From assembly GCA_021815365.1 (NCBI GenBank), contig JAKAGZ010000021.1, positions 6,693 through 44,794 on the forward strand: DNA of 38,102 nucleotides. Reading direction: 5' to 3'. This stretch comes from Bacteroidota bacterium (GTDB lineage Bacteria > Bacteroidota > Ignavibacteria > Ignavibacteriales > Ignavibacteriaceae). Shown here piece by piece: positions 1-8,773 of the stretch (the first letter of the stretch is position 1; each line of letters starts with the position of its first letter). The notes below the pieces were generated by a model, which was given only the letters and a program-made list of their open reading frames with translations, made no database searches and was not told the origin of the DNA. The translations under genes and the position numbers were made by a program.

Positions 1-125
1 AGCCCGGCAAAATTCAGAATAAGAAATAATGCACTGATAACGGCATTCCTTCTTGTTATCATCAGCACAGATGATACGGCAGATGTTATAGCAAAAACGA
101 AAAATAAAATTGTTTCTAAATTCAT
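1..125 (-). CDS. nuoJ: NADH-quinone oxidoreductase subunit J (NuoJ), N-terminal fragment cut by window edge
   Basis: Reading the minus strand from the ATG at 125 gives 41 codons before the window ends. They encode one hydrophobic segment, a basic patch and a second hydrophobic segment (MNLETILFFVFAITSA..., then ...TRRNAVISALFLILNFAG). The 'RNAVISALFLIL' stretch after the first membrane helix matches the NuoJ pattern 'RNPVHSALFLIL', a membrane subunit of respiratory complex I. The start lies only 3 bases after the asnS stop codon, so the two may be co-transcribed. The identification rests on about 40 residues, so it is good but not certain; the remainder of the gene and other nuo genes lie outside the window. 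Confidence 0.72.
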   Translation of the reverse strand, partial: MNLETILFFVFAITSAVSSVLMITRRNAVISALFLILNFAG

Positions 126-128
126 AAA

Positions 129-1424
129 TCAAGGAGTATTTCTGTAGATCATTCTCGGGAACGGTATAGTTTCTCTCACGTGATCGAGTCCGCAGATCCA
201 GCCGACAGTTCTCTCGAGACCCATCCCGAAACCCGAATGCGGCACTGAGCCAAATCTTCTCAGATCGAGGTACCATTCAAAAGCTTCCATCGGCAGATTA
301 TGCTCTTTAATTCTTTCCTGCAAAACATTGAGATCATCTTCTCTCTGACTGCCTCCGATGATTTCGCCATAACCTTCAGGTGCAAGAACATCAACAGCAA
401 GTGCCAGCTTTGGATTTTCGGGATCTCTTTTCATATAAAATGCCTTCACTTCTGCGGGATAGCGGTGAACCATCACAGGTTTGTCAAACTCATTCGAGAT
501 CACAGTCTCGTCAGTTCCGCCGAGATCATTTCCATACTGAAAATCAATCCCTTTCTTTTTTAAAATCTCAACAGCATCATCGTAAGAAATTCTCGGCAAA
601 GGTCTTTTTACATTTTTCAGAAGATCAGTATTTCTTTCTATAACTTTTAATTCTTCTTCCCTGTCTCTCAGGACAGTCTGCACAACATATTCAAGAAACT
701 CTTCAGCCAGGTCCATGTTGTCATTCAGGTTATTGAATGCGACTTCCGGCTCGACCATCCAGAATTCAGTTAAGTGTCTTCGTGTTTTTGATTTTTCAGC
801 GCGGAAAGTTGGACCGAAAGTATAAACTTTGCCGAGAGCCATAGCGCCGGCTTCTGCATAAAGCTGTCCCGACTGAGTGAGATAAGCTTTTCCAAGATCG
901 AAATAATCTGTTTCAAATAAAGTGGAAGTTCCTTCGCAGGCAGCGGGGGTAAGGATAGGAGTATCCATTAATGTAAATCCATTTTCATCAAAAAAGTCTC
1001 TTACAGCCTTAACAATTCTGTGGCGTATTTTTAAAATTGCAACCTGTTTTGAAGAGCGAAGCCAAAGGTGGCGCTTATCCATTAAGAATTCGATACCGTG
1101 CTCTTTTGGTGTGATGGGATAATCAACTGCTTCTGAAATAATTTTAAGACCCGTTGCGTCTAATTCAAAGCCGCCGGGAGCTCTTTTCTCTTCTTTTACT
1201 TTTCCCGTAACAGAGATTGAAGATTCCTGCCCGATCTTATCTGCAATCTCAAATATCTCATCAGAAACATTACCTTTGAAATAAACACACTGAAGATATC
1301 CTGTGCCGTCTCTTAAAACCAAAAATTTTATCTTCCCACCGGATCTTTTATTGTACAGCCATCCGTTCAGCGTAACTTCTTTTCCAACGTGGTCGGAGAG
1401 ATCTTTAATTGAAATTTTCTGCAT
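129..1424 (-). CDS. asnS: Asparagine--tRNA ligase (AsnRS)
   Basis: Class II aminoacyl-tRNA synthetase that charges tRNA(Asn) with asparagine in the cytoplasm. The 431-residue product has an N-terminal OB-fold anticodon-binding domain (about 1-100, '[24 protein letters not shown]') and a class II catalytic core. Motif 2 is at 207-227 ([20 protein letters not shown]), motif 3 at 398-412 (GFGMGLERT). The '[21 protein letters not shown]' form of motif 2 and the short length, without the GAD/insertion domain of bacterial AspRS, favour AsnRS. Length is normal for the family and the start is an ATG. It lies immediately upstream of nuoJ, an unusual neighbour. AspRS of the non-discriminating archaeal type is the alternative but is less likely. 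Confidence 0.93.
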   Translation of the reverse strand: MQKISIKDLSDHVGKEVTLNGWLYNKRSGGKIKFLVLRDGTGYLQCVYFKGNVSDEIFEIADKIGQESSISVTGKVKEEKRAPGGFELDATGLKIISEAVDYPITPKEHGIEFLMDKRHLWLRSSKQVAILKIRHRIVKAVRDFFDENGFTLMDTPILTPAACEGTSTLFETDYFDLGKAYLTQSGQLYAEAGAMALGKVYTFGPTFRAEKSKTRRHLTEFWMVEPEVAFNNLNDNMDLAEEFLEYVVQTVLRDREEELKVIERNTDLLKNVKRPLPRISYDDAVEILKKKGIDFQYGNDLGGTDETVISNEFDKPVMVHRYPAEVKAFYMKRDPENPKLALAVDVLAPEGYGEIIGGSQREDDLNVLQERIKEHNLPMEAFEWYLDLRRFGSVPHSGFGMGLERTVGWICGLDHVRETIPFPRMIYRNTP

Positions 1425-1541
1425 TTACCGGAACATTTTTTTGAAATTTAATTCTTAAATATAAAGACGGGTGTTTATAAAAGCAAAGAAGTTCGCAAGT
1501 TTGGCAGCAGTATCACAACATGATTTAATAATAACCGAACA

Positions 1542-2573
1542 TCAATTCACTTCCCAGGTATTGCCGCTGAACAAAAGCTTTCTCAGATCACCTTCTCCTT
1601 TTGTTTTCTTCGCATCCTCCAATTGCTGATGCAGGTCTTCCTCATAAGTTGTTTTAAATTCCTGCCTCAGCACACCAACCGGAGTCGGGAAACCTTCCAT
1701 CTCTGTGAACTGAGAAATTATATGCGCCCTGAATGAATTTTTATCAAACTCATCGTGAACCCAAAGATCATTCACGGAATATTTTCCATCAGTCAGATCA
1801 ACAACAACAGGATTTAATCCATCGAGCTTTATTCCTTTATTTTTCTCCTTGCCAAATACCATCGGCTGATTATGTTCAAGAAATATTACGTGATCGGGCT
1901 TTGTATCTTTTTCAGTTAATATTTCAAATGCACCGTCGTTAAAAATATTACAGTTCTGATATATTTCAATAAAAGCTGTTCCTTTGTGCTCACCTGCTCT
2001 CTTCAGCATAGCCTGCAAATGTTTCGGATCCCTGTCGAGAGCACGCGCAACAAATGTCGCTCCCGATCCAACAGCAAGTGCTAACGGATTAAAAGGATAA
2101 TCAACACTGCCGAACGGAGTGCTTTTTGTCTTCTTCCCTTTTTCGGATGTTGGTGAATACTGCCCTTTGGTCAATCCGTAAATTCTGTTATTGAAAAGCA
2201 GAATTTTCAGATCTACATTTCTTCTGCAGACGTGAATAAAATGATTTCCACCGATGCTCAGCAGATCGCCATCACCAGATGCAACCCACACAGATAACTT
2301 TGGATTGTTAACTTTCACTCCCGTTGCTATTGCAGGCGCGCGTCCGTGGATTCCATGAATTCCATAGGTATTCATATAATATGGAAAGCGCGCAGCACAT
2401 CCTATACCCGAAACCCAGACATAATCTTCAATCTTTATTTTCAGATCGGGGGATACTCTTTGCGTTTGTGCAAGTATAGAATAGTCGCCGCAGCCGGGGC
2501 ACCATCTTACATCCTGTGATGAAGAAAAATCTTTCGCCGTATATTTTACTTCAGCGTTTCCATTATCTGCCAT
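1542..2573 (-). CDS. korB: 2-oxoacid:ferredoxin oxidoreductase, beta subunit
   Basis: Thiamine-diphosphate-binding subunit of a 2-oxoacid (probably 2-oxoglutarate):ferredoxin oxidoreductase, which interconverts 2-oxoglutarate and succinyl-CoA with reduced ferredoxin. The 343-residue protein shows RWCPGCGDYS (about 23-32), the ThDP/Mg site GDGD at 100-103 with NN at 128-129, and 'IYGLTKGQYSPTS' typical of the beta subunit. It starts 2 bases after the korA stop, so the two form one transcription and translation unit. In this lineage the enzyme serves either the reductive or the oxidative TCA cycle; the sequence alone cannot tell which. Substrate is inferred from the family. Confidence 0.9.
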   Translation of the reverse strand: MADNGNAEVKYTAKDFSSSQDVRWCPGCGDYSILAQTQRVSPDLKIKIEDYVWVSGIGCAARFPYYMNTYGIHGIHGRAPAIATGVKVNNPKLSVWVASGDGDLLSIGGNHFIHVCRRNVDLKILLFNNRIYGLTKGQYSPTSEKGKKTKSTPFGSVDYPFNPLALAVGSGATFVARALDRDPKHLQAMLKRAGEHKGTAFIEIYQNCNIFNDGAFEILTEKDTKPDHVIFLEHNQPMVFGKEKNKGIKLDGLNPVVVDLTDGKYSVNDLWVHDEFDKNSFRAHIISQFTEMEGFPTPVGVLRQEFKTTYEEDLHQQLEDAKKTKGEGDLRKLLFSGNTWEVN

Positions 2574-2575
2574 TT

Positions 2576-4408
2576 TTATTTTTCTCCTAAAATATTTTCT
2601 ATTTTCTTTTCAATCTCAGATGATTTGAAAGGCAGCCCCTGGATCTTGTTGAACGGCTGCACCCTTGCACCAACTTCACTTGAAAGAATTTTTGAAAGCT
2701 GTCCCATATTAAGCTCGGGACAAAGTATATATTTAAACTTTCTTAAAACATCGCCGGTATTTTTAGGTAAAGGATTTATATATCTGAAATGCGTCTGCGC
2801 AACTTTCAATCCTTTTTTCCTGCATCGGTTTACTGCTTCTGTAATTGCGCCGTAAGTTCCTCCCCACCCTCCAACAATTAATTCTGCGTCTTTATCCCCT
2901 TCCACATCAAGTTCCGGAATATCGTTCTCAATATTTTTAACTTTCTGCGCTCTCAATCTTACCATAAACTCGTGGTTCTCAGGATCGTAACTAACATTTC
3001 CAGTTATGTTTGCTTTTTCAAGTCCGCCGATCCGGTGTTCAAGTCCCGGTGTGCCGGGAAGTGCCCAGGGTCTTGAAAGATTTTCATCTCTTAAGTAAGG
3101 CTGGAAACCTTCTTTCTCTGTTCTGAATTTTACTTCAATCTTAGGAATAGAATCAGGGTCAGGAATTTTCCACGGCTCGGATCCGTTAGCGAGATAACCA
3201 TCTGACATTAACATAACCGGCACCATATATTTGGTTGCAATCCGGGTAGCTTCGAGCGCAAGATTAAAACAATCAGCAGGAGTTTTTGCTGCAAGAACAA
3301 CTATCGGTGCTTCACCATTTCTTCCGTACATTGCCTGAAGAAGATCAGACTGTTCTGTTTTTGTCGGCAGACCTGTGCTTGGTCCACCTCTCTGCACATC
3401 AATAATTATAATCGGAAGCTCTGTCATAACAGCCAGACCAATCGCTTCAGTTTTTAATGCGACGCCTGGTCCGCTAGTAGTTGTGATAGCAAGCGCTCCT
3501 GAAAATGCTGCCCCGATCGCAGCAGTTATTGCAGCGATCTCATCTTCTGCCTGGAAAGTTCTTACTCCGAAATTTTTGTGCTTGCTTAATTCGTGCAGAA
3601 TATCCGAAGCCGGTGTGATCGGGTATGAACCAAGGAACAAAGGAAGACCGGACTTAACAGAAGCTGTAACAAAACCAATTGCAAGAGCTTCGTTACCGGT
3701 AATGTTCCTGTATTTTCCTTTTGGCAATTTCGCAGGTTCTACCTGGTAACGGGTCGTAAATAATTCAGTGTTCTCACCGAAATAATATCCAGCCATCAAA
3801 GCTTTTTCGTTGCCTGCCGCAATATCGGGAGTGTTTTTAAATTTATTTTTGATCCATTGCTGAGTAGGTTCAACAGGTCTGCTGAAAAGCCAGTACATCA
3901 TTCCAAGTGCAAAAAAGTTTTTTGAGCGCGCAATCTCTTTAGCAGAGAGTCCGCTGTTCTCAAGAGCAGTTGCTGTAAGCTGACTCAACGGGACCGGGAT
4001 GACATTAAATCCGTCAAGCGAGCCATCTTCTAAGGGATTAGTTTCGTACTCTGCCAATCTCAGACTTTTAGAATCGAAAGAATTAATATTCACAATAATT
4101 GTAGAACCGGGTCGCATATTATTCAGATTTACTTTCAGTGCTGCAGGGTTCATCGCAACAAGCACATCAGGCTGATCGCCGGGAGTGTGAATATCGCTGC
4201 TGCTGAAATGAAGCTGAAAGCCGCTCACCCCGTAAGTAGTTCCAGCAGGCGCTCTGATCTCAGCAGGAAAATCAGGAAGAGTGCTCAGGTCATTTCCAAC
4301 CAGAGCGGTTGTGTTTGTAAATTGCGAACCAGTTAACTGCATTCCGTCACCGGAATCACCTGCAAATCTTACAGTCACATCGGTTAAATCCATTACTTCT
4401 TTTGACAT
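2576..4408 (-). CDS. korA: 2-oxoacid:ferredoxin oxidoreductase, fused gamma-alpha subunit
   Basis: Partner of KorB. At 610 residues it is a fusion: an N-terminal gamma domain (about 10-190, beginning VRFAGDSGDGMQLTGSQF) joined to the alpha domain with the pyrimidine-binding region (from about 240, 'LFLGSYPITPASDILHELSK', then 'ITTTSGPGVALKTEAIGLA') and a C-terminal transketolase-like domain ('ELIVGGWGGTYGAITEAV' near 510). The order gamma-alpha followed by a separate beta subunit is the usual KorAB arrangement in Bacteroidota, Chlorobiota and Actinobacteria. ATG start at 4408; the next feature upstream is the gene-poor region up to the TonB receptor, which is divergently transcribed, so the korAB promoter must lie in 4409-4550 or beyond. 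Confidence 0.91.
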   Translation of the reverse strand: MSKEVMDLTDVTVRFAGDSGDGMQLTGSQFTNTTALVGNDLSTLPDFPAEIRAPAGTTYGVSGFQLHFSSSDIHTPGDQPDVLVAMNPAALKVNLNNMRPGSTIIVNINSFDSKSLRLAEYETNPLEDGSLDGFNVIPVPLSQLTATALENSGLSAKEIARSKNFFALGMMYWLFSRPVEPTQQWIKNKFKNTPDIAAGNEKALMAGYYFGENTELFTTRYQVEPAKLPKGKYRNITGNEALAIGFVTASVKSGLPLFLGSYPITPASDILHELSKHKNFGVRTFQAEDEIAAITAAIGAAFSGALAITTTSGPGVALKTEAIGLAVMTELPIIIIDVQRGGPSTGLPTKTEQSDLLQAMYGRNGEAPIVVLAAKTPADCFNLALEATRIATKYMVPVMLMSDGYLANGSEPWKIPDPDSIPKIEVKFRTEKEGFQPYLRDENLSRPWALPGTPGLEHRIGGLEKANITGNVSYDPENHEFMVRLRAQKVKNIENDIPELDVEGDKDAELIVGGWGGTYGAITEAVNRCRKKGLKVAQTHFRYINPLPKNTGDVLRKFKYILCPELNMGQLSKILSSEVGARVQPFNKIQGLPFKSSEIEKKIENILGEK

Positions 4409-4554
4409 AAATTTTCCTCTCTGTCAACAAATATTAAAATAAACGAACAAGATTGAAACCCATAATTAAAGGACAAAATCACTCTGCCCGTTAAGAAGAA
4501 GCAGAGAAATAAATACAACGAGGGAATTACATTTAAGTTTTCAGAATTGATCGT

Positions 4555-4640
4555 CCGTCGACCTCGGCAGGCCCGTCGGTCTCGGCAGACCGCCGAGGTC
4601 TGACGGATCGCCGAGACCGTACGGCCTCTGCGACGGGAAG
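4555..4640. repeat. GC-rich cluster of nested inverted repeats (REP/BIME-like)
   Basis: In a strongly AT-rich intergenic region this short block is conspicuously GC-rich and built from repeated units around CTCGGC/GCCGAG. Seen directly: GACCTCGGC at 4560-4568 pairs with GCCGAGGTC at 4592-4600, extended by CCGTC/GACGG past a one-base bulge; GGTCTCGGC at 4578-4586 pairs with GCCGAGACC at 4610-4618; and GGTCT-CGGC-AGACC (4578-4591) is itself a hairpin. The stems overlap and are mutually exclusive. It lies between the divergent korA and TonB-receptor genes. It resembles bacterial extragenic palindromic repeats; whether the unit recurs in the genome cannot be judged here. Confidence 0.7.
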
Positions 4641-4698
4641 CTATCCCGCAGTGGAAATATCGGGTTTTGTGATCTTTACTGCAATCCATCTCTTTAGG

Positions 4699-4966
4699 CT
4701 ACAAAAGACAGGCATTTTATTGGCAGATAAATTAAACAAGCGTGGAGTAATTGTCAACTCAAAACAGTTTGTAACATAGAATTTATTCATTGGACGAAGC
4801 TATCACTTCGCATTACGTCGGTCGGTGTTTCCATAAGAGCATACTTTACTGTTTTTGTTTTTTATTTTTTTCTTAATAAAAATTTAAGAATGGATGCTCT
4901 TTCTTTCTATTATTTAACTAATCAAAACCTTATTTTGTATTTTCCTATAATGCCTGTCTTTTCTAC
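4699..4966. mobile_element. MITE-like unit: 14 bp perfect terminal inverted repeats with 4 bp flanking duplication
   Basis: AAAAGACAGGCATT at 4703-4716 has its exact reverse complement AATGCCTGTCTTTT at 4949-4962. The 260 bp so bounded is flanked on both sides by CTAC (4699-4702 and 4963-4966), which looks like a target-site duplication. The interior has no convincing ORF and contains a second inverted pair, AGAGCAT (4836-4842) and ATGCTCT (4894-4900), separated by T- and A-rich sequence. A degenerate version of the terminus (AATGCTTGTCTGT) occurs at 5336-5348. The form fits a non-autonomous miniature element; no transposase for it is in the window. Confidence 0.5.
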
Positions 4967-5389
4967 TTTTAAACATAACTTCTTATTACATTATTGACAT
5001 ACATGTCACCAATAATTTCCAGCCATTGTCCACATTGTAAAAGAGCTACTTAAATTTAGCATCAGGCAGAAGCCGGACTAAACCAGCAATTGTGTGAAGA
5101 GGATTTAAATCCGGTTTAAAAATCTGTCCTAAACAAACAATGCCATAACCTTTTTTGTTATATTAAATTTAATTTGGACTGCATAGATTTTTGCTCAATT
5201 TTCTTAACAATTTTTTTATATGAATTTCCTTGCCCTATCAGAAAACTTTATTTATTTTACAGCAGTCATAAAATTACTGATTGGTTGATGAGGCCCTGCC
5301 AGGAGCAGGCAGGATTGCTTACCGATAATATACAGAATGCTTGTCTGTACTAACTATTTTCAAATCATAAGAACAGTGAGTTAGGAATA
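4967..5389. other. Non-coding upstream region of the TonB receptor
   Basis: No credible gene. It is AT-rich and contains a 12 bp perfect palindrome GGATTTAAATCC at 5101-5112 and a hairpin CCTGCC-AGGAGCA-GGCAGG at 5295-5313. The latter is of the short GC-rich kind often scattered through these genomes. A promoter for the receptor should lie here or in the possible leader ORF, but no convincing TTG...TAnnTTTG (Bacteroidota-type) promoter pair was found by eye. Confidence 0.5.
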
Positions 5390-5515
5390 ATGTTAAAAAA
5401 GTCCTTCGAATTTCTGACACATAAAAAATTAAAATTTTTTCTGAACCGTGCTTACGGCGCGTTCAAATTAATTAACCAACTATCAATCAACAACCTTATA
5501 AGGGAAGGTGTATGA
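5390..5515 (+). CDS. Possible 41-residue leader peptide overlapping the TonB receptor start
   Basis: An ATG at 5390, preceded by a GTTAGGAATA stretch with AGGA about 6 bases upstream, opens a frame of 41 codons (MLKKSFEFLTHKKLKFFLNR..., ending LSINNLIREGV). Its stop codon TGA (5513-5515) overlaps the receptor start ATG (5512-5514) as ATGA, the arrangement typical of translational coupling. The peptide is basic and matches no family I recognise. It could be a regulatory leader or merely an open frame by chance; the ATGA junction and upstream AGGA are the only support. Confidence 0.3.
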   Translation: MLKKSFEFLTHKKLKFFLNRAYGAFKLINQLSINNLIREGV

Positions 5516-8500
5516 AAAGATCAATTACGAAACTTTCGTTTTTACTGGCTGCGTTGTTTTTTCTTGCGCAGAGTTCTTCTTTTGCTCAGACAGCAACAAC
5601 AGCAAGTATCAATGGGGTAATTACCGATCAAAAAGGCAACCCTCTTCCGGGTGCAACAGTAATTGCTGTTCATGTTCCATCAGGAACACAATACGGAACG
5701 ACTACACGTGTGGACGGTAAATACAACTTATTATCTTTAAGAGTAGGAGGCCCATACGAAGTTACAGTTTCTTATGTAGGCTTTCAAACTCAGAAGGAAT
5801 CTGTCGAAAACCTTGCGTTAGGACAGACATATAATCTGGATGTAAGTCTTGCTGAAACAGCAGTCGAACTTTCAAGCGTAACTATTACTGCTGATAGAAA
5901 TGCTGTAATCAGCCAGGGGCGTACGGGTTCATCACAAAACGTTTCTTCAAAACAAATCCAGGAGATTCCTACTATATCACGAAGCTTTGCTAACTTTGCT
6001 AAATTATCCCCGATGTTTTCAGGGCAAAATTACCAGGCTGCAGGAAGAAGCAACAGGTATAACAATATCCAGATTGATGGTACACAATACAATGACCTCT
6101 TCGGATTAACCTCTCAGGGTACGCCCGGTGGGCAGACAGGTACTAACCCAATCAGTTTGGATGCTATCCAGGAATTCCAGGTAGTTATTGCCCCTTACGA
6201 TGTTAGGCTCGGCGGATTTACCGGTGGTGGTATTAACGCTATTACAAGAAGCGGTACAAACGAATATCACGGTTCTGCTTTTGCTTACGGCAGAAATCAG
6301 AGTTTAGTAGGAAAAAAATACAATGGCACTGACCTTCCAATCAGTGATTTTAAAGAATGGCAGTATGGTTTCAGGTTAGGCGGTCCTATACAGAAAGATA
6401 AAGTATTCTTCTTCGTCAACGGAGAAATTACAGGCCATAACGAACCAAGACCGAACCTTTCTTTAACAACCGGTCCTGCTGGTACCGAAGCTAATGCCAT
6501 AATAATACAGAATACCCTGGCTTCCCGAGGCTTTAATACAGGAAGTTACGGAGAATATACAACCCAGCAGCCAACAGGTAAGATATTTGCCCGCTTGGAT
6601 TTCAACTTATCTGCAAATCATAAATTGAATTTGCATTACAATTATGTAAATGCTAAAAATGATATTCTTGGCAACAGATCATCATCTTCTTCATTTAGTT
6701 TTGATTCTTACAGGTACCAATTCAGGAATCAGACAAATAATATAGTTGCCCAATTAAACAGCACATTCGGAAATAATATGGCTAATGAATTAATTGTTGG
6801 CTATACAACTATCCGCGACAAACGCGGTCCAGACGGTGCTCTGTTACCGGAAATAAATGTTAGAACACCTGGTTTAACTTACTATGCCGGAACAGACAGA
6901 TTTTCATCTGCAAATAAGCTTGATCAGAATATTTTCGAATTGACTGACAACTTCACCTACTTTTCTGGGAACCATACTTTCACAATAGGAACACATAATG
7001 AGTTCTTCTCATTTACAAACCTGTTCTTAAGATCTTTCGGCGGTTATTATGTATACAACAGCCTTGCAGATTTCCAGGCAGGTAAAGTCGGTTTCTATCA
7101 AAGAGTATTTTCAAGAATACCAGGCGATCCGCAGCCAGCAGCTAATTTTTCTGTAAGACAGTTTGGATTCTACGCGCAGGATGAATGGCAAGTTAATCCT
7201 AACTTCAGATTATCTTACGGTATAAGAGTTGACATACCTACTTATCCTGATAACCCGTTAGATAACCCGCTTGTAAGTGCTAATTTTCCTGGTATAACAA
7301 CTGCTTCTGCTCCAACTGGCAACGCACTTTGGGCACCACGTGTTGGATTTAACTGGGATGTTAACGGTGAAAGAACCACACAAGTCCGAGGTGGTGTTGG
7401 TGTATTCAGCGGGCGCCCGGCTTATGTATGGATATCCAACCAATATGGTAACACAGGTATGACGGCTGCAGAAGTTAACGGATTTGCCGGCACAGTATTT
7501 TCACCCGATCCAAATAAACAACCAGGCCCGGGTGACCCGGGAATTGGTGCAGCAAAGCTTCAATCTGAAATTGATTTGAGCAACCCCAATACCAAAATGC
7601 CTCAGATCGCAAGATTTGATTTAGGCGTTGACCGCCAACTGCCGCTTGGTTTTATCGGTACGATTGAATTTCAATATTCAAAAAGTATAAACGACTTTGT
7701 TTATAAAAAATTAAACATCGCACCTCAGATTGGAACCAACAAAGATGACGGAAGACCAGTATATGGCGGAACCGACAGCAAAGGAGGAAACTTCTTCGAT
7801 GTTATGTGGCTGACAAATACTAGCCAAGGTTATTCATACAACCTTTCATTCCAGGTTCAAAGAAATGTAGTAAGAGGATTTTCTGTTAACGCTGGTTATA
7901 CTTACGGAAAAGCTATGGACCTTAACAGTGTTAACTCATCACAGGCTGTTTCTCAGATGAGATTCAACCCTATTTCAAACGACGCAAATAACCCTACGTT
8001 ATCTCCATCACAATATGAAATCAGAGGTCGTGTGTTTGCATCTGTTGCATACACTGGTGAATTTTTCAAAAATGCACCCACAACAATTTCTGTATTCTAT
8101 AATGGTGAGAGCGGTGCGCCGTATTCATTCATTTACCTTGGCGATATAAACGGCGACGGTTTTGATTTTAATGACTTATTCTACATTCCGAAAGACAACA
8201 GCCAGATATTATTAGGCGCTGTTACAGGCGGTAAATATGTACCGAATCAGAGCATGTATGATGGGCTGAATAGTTTCATTGCCAACAATGAGTATCTGAG
8301 CACACACAGAGGACAGATCGCCGGAAGAAATGCTGACAGAAATCCCTGGGTTACTTATGTTGACTTACACATTTCTCAGGACATCCCGGTTATTACTGGT
8401 CATAGGTTCACTATCAATTATGATATACTTAACTTGATGAACCTTATCAATTCTGATTGGGGATGGAACAGCAGTGTTTTCAGCACATATACTATTGTAA

Positions 8501-8634
8501 ATAAAGTTGGTGTTGATCCTGCTTCTGGCAGAAATGTTTACTCATTTAGAGCACCTGCAAACAATACAGCATTTACACCTAGCAACCTGTCATCACGCTG
8601 GCAGATGCAGCTTGGCGTAAGGTATACTTTCTAG
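5512..8634 (+). CDS. TonB-dependent receptor, Oar-like, with N-terminal carboxypeptidase-regulatory-like domain
   Basis: Large outer-membrane beta-barrel transporter or adhesin, 1040 residues. Signal peptide 1-26 (…LAQSSSFAQ), then a CarboxypepD_reg-like beta-sandwich at about 30-125 (INGVITDQKGNPLPGATV…), a plug domain (about 130-250, with 'NNIQIDGTQYNDLFG' and 'ISLDAIQEFQVVIAPYDVR'), and the barrel, ending in the aromatic terminus QLGVRYTF expected for BAM-dependent insertion. A loop near 880 reads GDINGDGFDFNDLFYIP, a calcium-loop-like motif common in Oar proteins. The start at 5512 follows AAGGGAAGG and gives the intact signal peptide. No SusD partner or TonB/ExbB gene is adjacent, so the ligand is unknown; Oar family members have been linked to secretion or adhesion rather than glycan uptake. 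A strong terminator follows. Confidence 0.9.
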   Translation: MKRSITKLSFLLAALFFLAQSSSFAQTATTASINGVITDQKGNPLPGATVIAVHVPSGTQYGTTTRVDGKYNLLSLRVGGPYEVTVSYVGFQTQKESVENLALGQTYNLDVSLAETAVELSSVTITADRNAVISQGRTGSSQNVSSKQIQEIPTISRSFANFAKLSPMFSGQNYQAAGRSNRYNNIQIDGTQYNDLFGLTSQGTPGGQTGTNPISLDAIQEFQVVIAPYDVRLGGFTGGGINAITRSGTNEYHGSAFAYGRNQSLVGKKYNGTDLPISDFKEWQYGFRLGGPIQKDKVFFFVNGEITGHNEPRPNLSLTTGPAGTEANAIIIQNTLASRGFNTGSYGEYTTQQPTGKIFARLDFNLSANHKLNLHYNYVNAKNDILGNRSSSSSFSFDSYRYQFRNQTNNIVAQLNSTFGNNMANELIVGYTTIRDKRGPDGALLPEINVRTPGLTYYAGTDRFSSANKLDQNIFELTDNFTYFSGNHTFTIGTHNEFFSFTNLFLRSFGGYYVYNSLADFQAGKVGFYQRVFSRIPGDPQPAANFSVRQFGFYAQDEWQVNPNFRLSYGIRVDIPTYPDNPLDNPLVSANFPGITTASAPTGNALWAPRVGFNWDVNGERTTQVRGGVGVFSGRPAYVWISNQYGNTGMTAAEVNGFAGTVFSPDPNKQPGPGDPGIGAAKLQSEIDLSNPNTKMPQIARFDLGVDRQLPLGFIGTIEFQYSKSINDFVYKKLNIAPQIGTNKDDGRPVYGGTDSKGGNFFDVMWLTNTSQGYSYNLSFQVQRNVVRGFSVNAGYTYGKAMDLNSVNSSQAVSQMRFNPISNDANNPTLSPSQYEIRGRVFASVAYTGEFFKNAPTTISVFYNGESGAPYSFIYLGDINGDGFDFNDLFYIPKDNSQILLGAVTGGKYVPNQSMYDGLNSFIANNEYLSTHRGQIAGRNADRNPWVTYVDLHISQDIPVITGHRFTINYDILNLMNLINSDWGWNSSVFSTYTIVNKVGVDPASGRNVYSFRAPANNTAFTPSNLSSRWQMQLGVRYTF

Positions 8635-8657
8635 GTTGGATTATTCTTCTGCAAAAC

Positions 8658-8694
8658 AAAACCCGGCTTCTGAAAAGAGGTCGGGTTTTTTATT
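8658..8694 (+). terminator. Rho-independent terminator of the TonB receptor
   Basis: AAAACCCG at 8658-8665 pairs with CGGGTTTT at 8682-8689, followed by a T-rich tail (TTTTTTATTT). It lies 24 bases after the receptor stop codon. The A-rich left side could let it act weakly for the opposing minus-strand gene as well. Confidence 0.85.
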
Positions 8695-8773
8695 TCTAGC
8701 AGCAATAATAATCAACTTGTAAATTTTTTATTTTTTCTTTTCCTGAATATAATCTGTCAGCCCTTTTTTAGCA

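Noticed and set aside
3375-3749. 124-codon plus-strand ORF antisense to korA
   Set aside because: It lies fully inside a well-supported enzyme gene on the other strand.
4393-4689. 98-codon minus-strand ORF upstream of korA
   Set aside because: Its middle is the GC-rich palindrome cluster, it overlaps korA, and its translation (RRRGRTVSAIRQ...) is not protein-like.
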